Source of the DNA: Bacteroidota bacterium
GTDB taxonomy: Bacteria; Bacteroidota; Ignavibacteria; UBA10030; UBA8401
DNA: 6,974 nucleotides
Direction: 5' to 3'
NCBI GenBank assembly: GCA_030824175.1
Contig: JAVBYH010000382.1
Location: 1-6,974, forward strand
A program made the translations under genes and the position numbers. Shown one piece after another: positions 5,812 through 6,974 of this stretch. Each line of letters opens with the position of its first letter. Position 1 is the stretch's first letter. The notes under the pieces are model-generated. The model ran no database searches. It saw only the letters and a list, made by a program, of their open reading frames with translations, and was not told the DNA's origin.

Positions 5812-6531
5812 TCATCCAATGCTCGAAAGAAACAAATAAATTACGTCGGGAAGTCCGAAAAAGAACGCCTGCGCCAGCATCGGCGTCAGCAGGCTGCGCG
5901 TCCGGTGGTAAACGATGCCCGAGAAGAAACCGATCCCGTATGCACAGGCGTACTCGGCGGTCGTCGTCGTGTAATGCGCAAGCTCCACGCGGCCGAGCGC
6001 GAAGATAAGCGCCGTGATGAAAATGACGGCGGGCAGGCGCAGCGATCCGGCCGCGACCTCGGCGGTCCAATATTTCGCGAGCATCGTTTGGAAGAGGCCG
6101 AAGAACAGGATCTGGTCCGCCACGGGAGACGACAGCCAATGGATGACCATCACAAGCAGCTTGTCGGCCGTGCGGGACGAGCCGTACGCGTCTCCTGCAA
6201 GCACGGACGTCCACGAGAGCATGCCGAGTACGACGATCGCCGCGCCGTAGAACCAGAGCAGCATCGCGAGCGAACGGCGGACATGCATGGAATTGATACC
6301 GCAGCTCCAGAGATTGCCGCGCGAGACAACGGTGAGGGCCGCCATCGAGAACACGAACTGCCAGACGTGCCGTTCGAAGACGGCCGCGAGCGCGGGCGAG
6401 AACGAGGCCGCGACGGCGGGAATGCTCCGCAGCACCTGCACGTCGCCGTGCGTCCGGAGCAGATAATAGAATGCCGCCACGCCCGCGAGGGAGAGGATCT
6501 GGTGCGCTATGTGCGTGAGTTCTTCTTTCAT
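5812..6531 (-). CDS. CPBP-family (Rce1-like) membrane protein lacking protease residues
   Basis: A 239-residue integral membrane protein with hydrophobic segments at about 11-25, 57-69, 87-106, 122-150, 167-182, 197-208 and 213-235. Its C-terminal half follows the CPBP/ABI intramembrane protease pattern: SPVADQILFFGLF aligns with the usual aplaEEilFRGll, IFALGR with FalaH, and the region from GIGFFSGIVYHRTRSLLTPM to LAQAFFF with the helix ending in HalnN. At every signature position the catalytic residue is replaced: the EE pair is Asp139-Gln140, the Arg is Phe144, the motif-2 His is Arg181 and the motif-3 His is Gln221. A non-proteolytic role is therefore inferred. It lies between uvrD (36 nt upstream) and the SurA-like gene. 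The upstream GGTGA is only a weak Shine-Dalgarno. If the CPBP match is wrong, it remains a multipass membrane protein of unknown function. Confidence 0.7.
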   Translation of the reverse strand: MKEELTHIAHQILSLAGVAAFYYLLRTHGDVQVLRSIPAVAASFSPALAAVFERHVWQFVFSMAALTVVSRGNLWSCGINSMHVRRSLAMLLWFYGAAIVVLGMLSWTSVLAGDAYGSSRTADKLLVMVIHWLSSPVADQILFFGLFQTMLAKYWTAEVAAGSLRLPAVIFITALIFALGRVELAHYTTTTAEYACAYGIGFFSGIVYHRTRSLLTPMLAQAFFFGLPDVIYLFLSSIG

Positions 6532-6566
6532 CGCTTCACCGATCGTGCACGGAGTGAGGGGGGCAC

Positions 6567-6585
6567 CTCAGGCAGTGAGCCTGAG
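6567..6585 (-). other. Perfect hairpin at the 3' end of uvrD
   Basis: CTCAGGC and GCCTGAG form a perfect 7-bp stem with a 5-nt loop. The stem covers the TGA stop of the helicase gene (6568-6570). There is no T-run after it on the minus strand, so it is unlikely to end transcription fully. It may be an mRNA stability or processing element ahead of the next gene. Confidence 0.35.
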
Positions 6586-6974
6586 ATGTGCGAACTTGAG
6601 CATGAGCTGTTTCTTTCCGACGCTCGTGAAAAACACGAGCGCCTTTGCATCGTCTCCCCTGCCGGCAAGCTGCATAATCTTGCCTTTCCCGAACACTTCG
6701 TGCTCCACAACGGCGCCGACCCTCAGTTGCGGCTCTTCCTGCGACTGGCCCGCGTAATCGATGTCTCCGTCGTCGAAGGCGGGTTGTGCGGGCTTCTTCG
6801 GTTCGGCGAGCGGTTTCTTCTTCCGTTCGTACGGATCGTACCGGCGCGCCTGCTGCTGCGACGATGAATAGGACCCCTGCGACGGCGCATGGTGGCGCGA
6901 CGCGTTCCGCTCCACGAGCGCGGGAGTGATCTCCTCGATGAAGCGGGAAATGACGGGATACGACACGTCGCCGA
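6568..6974 (-). CDS. uvrD: UvrD/PcrA superfamily 1 DNA helicase, C-terminal end only
   Basis: The last 134 residues of an ATP-dependent 3'-5' DNA helicase; the ATPase domains lie beyond the right edge. The fragment begins GDVSYPVISRFIEEI, the conserved sequence (usually with PSRFL-EIP) that follows helicase motif VI in UvrD/PcrA. A low-complexity linker rich in Ser, Gln, Arg, Lys and Pro (roughly residues 25-75) follows. The end is the Tudor-like C-terminal domain, VGAVVEHEVFGKGKIMQLAG then KQLMLKFAHL, equivalent to the PcrA VxHxxFGxGxV and KrLmlkyApL motifs. In PcrA this domain contacts RNA polymerase. PcrA and UvrD cannot be separated from this piece. The reading frame is open to the edge, and a GTG at 6966 is internal, not a start. 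The next gene starts 36 nt after its stop. Confidence 0.9.
   Translation of the reverse strand, partial: GDVSYPVISRFIEEITPALVERNASRHHAPSQGSYSSSQQQARRYDPYERKKKPLAEPKKPAQPAFDDGDIDYAGQSQEEPQLRVGAVVEHEVFGKGKIMQLAGRGDDAKALVFFTSVGKKQLMLKFAHLRLTA

Noticed and set aside
5816..6214. Extension of the SurA-like reading frame upstream to 6214 (651 residues)
   Set aside because: The added residues are Arg/Ala-rich and run through the CPBP-like gene in another frame, whereas a clean signal peptide begins at 5806.
5809..6867. Plus-strand open frame of 352 codons
   Set aside because: It is antisense to both the CPBP-like gene and the uvrD end, is highly charged, and has no domain or ribosome binding site.

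Overview
The window looks like an ordinary stretch of chromosome from a GC-rich (roughly 60% by eye) Gram-negative bacterium. A signal-peptide beta-barrel porin and a periplasmic SurA-like protein indicate an outer membrane. A bacillithiol glycosyltransferase (BshA) beside them fits the Bacteroidota/Chlorobiota/Ignavibacteriota (FCB) group best, though Acidobacteria and other bacillithiol makers are not excluded. I see no mobile element, CRISPR array, tRNA or rRNA. I found no new defence or biosynthetic system; the points of interest are small-scale ones in gene regulation and enzyme degeneration.

Layout from left to right. Positions 1-1076 hold two minus-strand genes: a GntR/FadR-type (FCD) regulator and, downstream of it, the start of a short-chain dehydrogenase (SDR) that runs off the left edge. 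A 17-bp operator-like motif occurs twice, once in the regulator's promoter region and once in the gap before the SDR gene. This suggests an autoregulated repressor that also controls the SDR and whatever lies beyond it. The regulator reading frame has no ATG, GTG or TTG start at the expected N-terminus; an ATT with a well-placed Shine-Dalgarno is the best candidate. Positions 1243-2929 hold a porin followed 19 nt later by a YigZ/IMPACT-family protein, both minus strand and probably one operon from a recognisable promoter at 2975-3003.

Divergent from the porin, bshA (3137-4258, plus strand) makes GlcNAc-malate, the first intermediate of bacillithiol. It ends directly against the stop of a convergent minus-strand block: the C-terminus of a UvrD/PcrA helicase (cut by the right edge), a CPBP-family membrane protein and a SurA-like peptidyl-prolyl isomerase. 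The last two overlap by ATGA if the upstream start is used. The CPBP protein lacks the protease signature residues, and the isomerase lacks the usual parvulin histidines, so a co-transcribed pair of apparent pseudoenzymes sits in this block.
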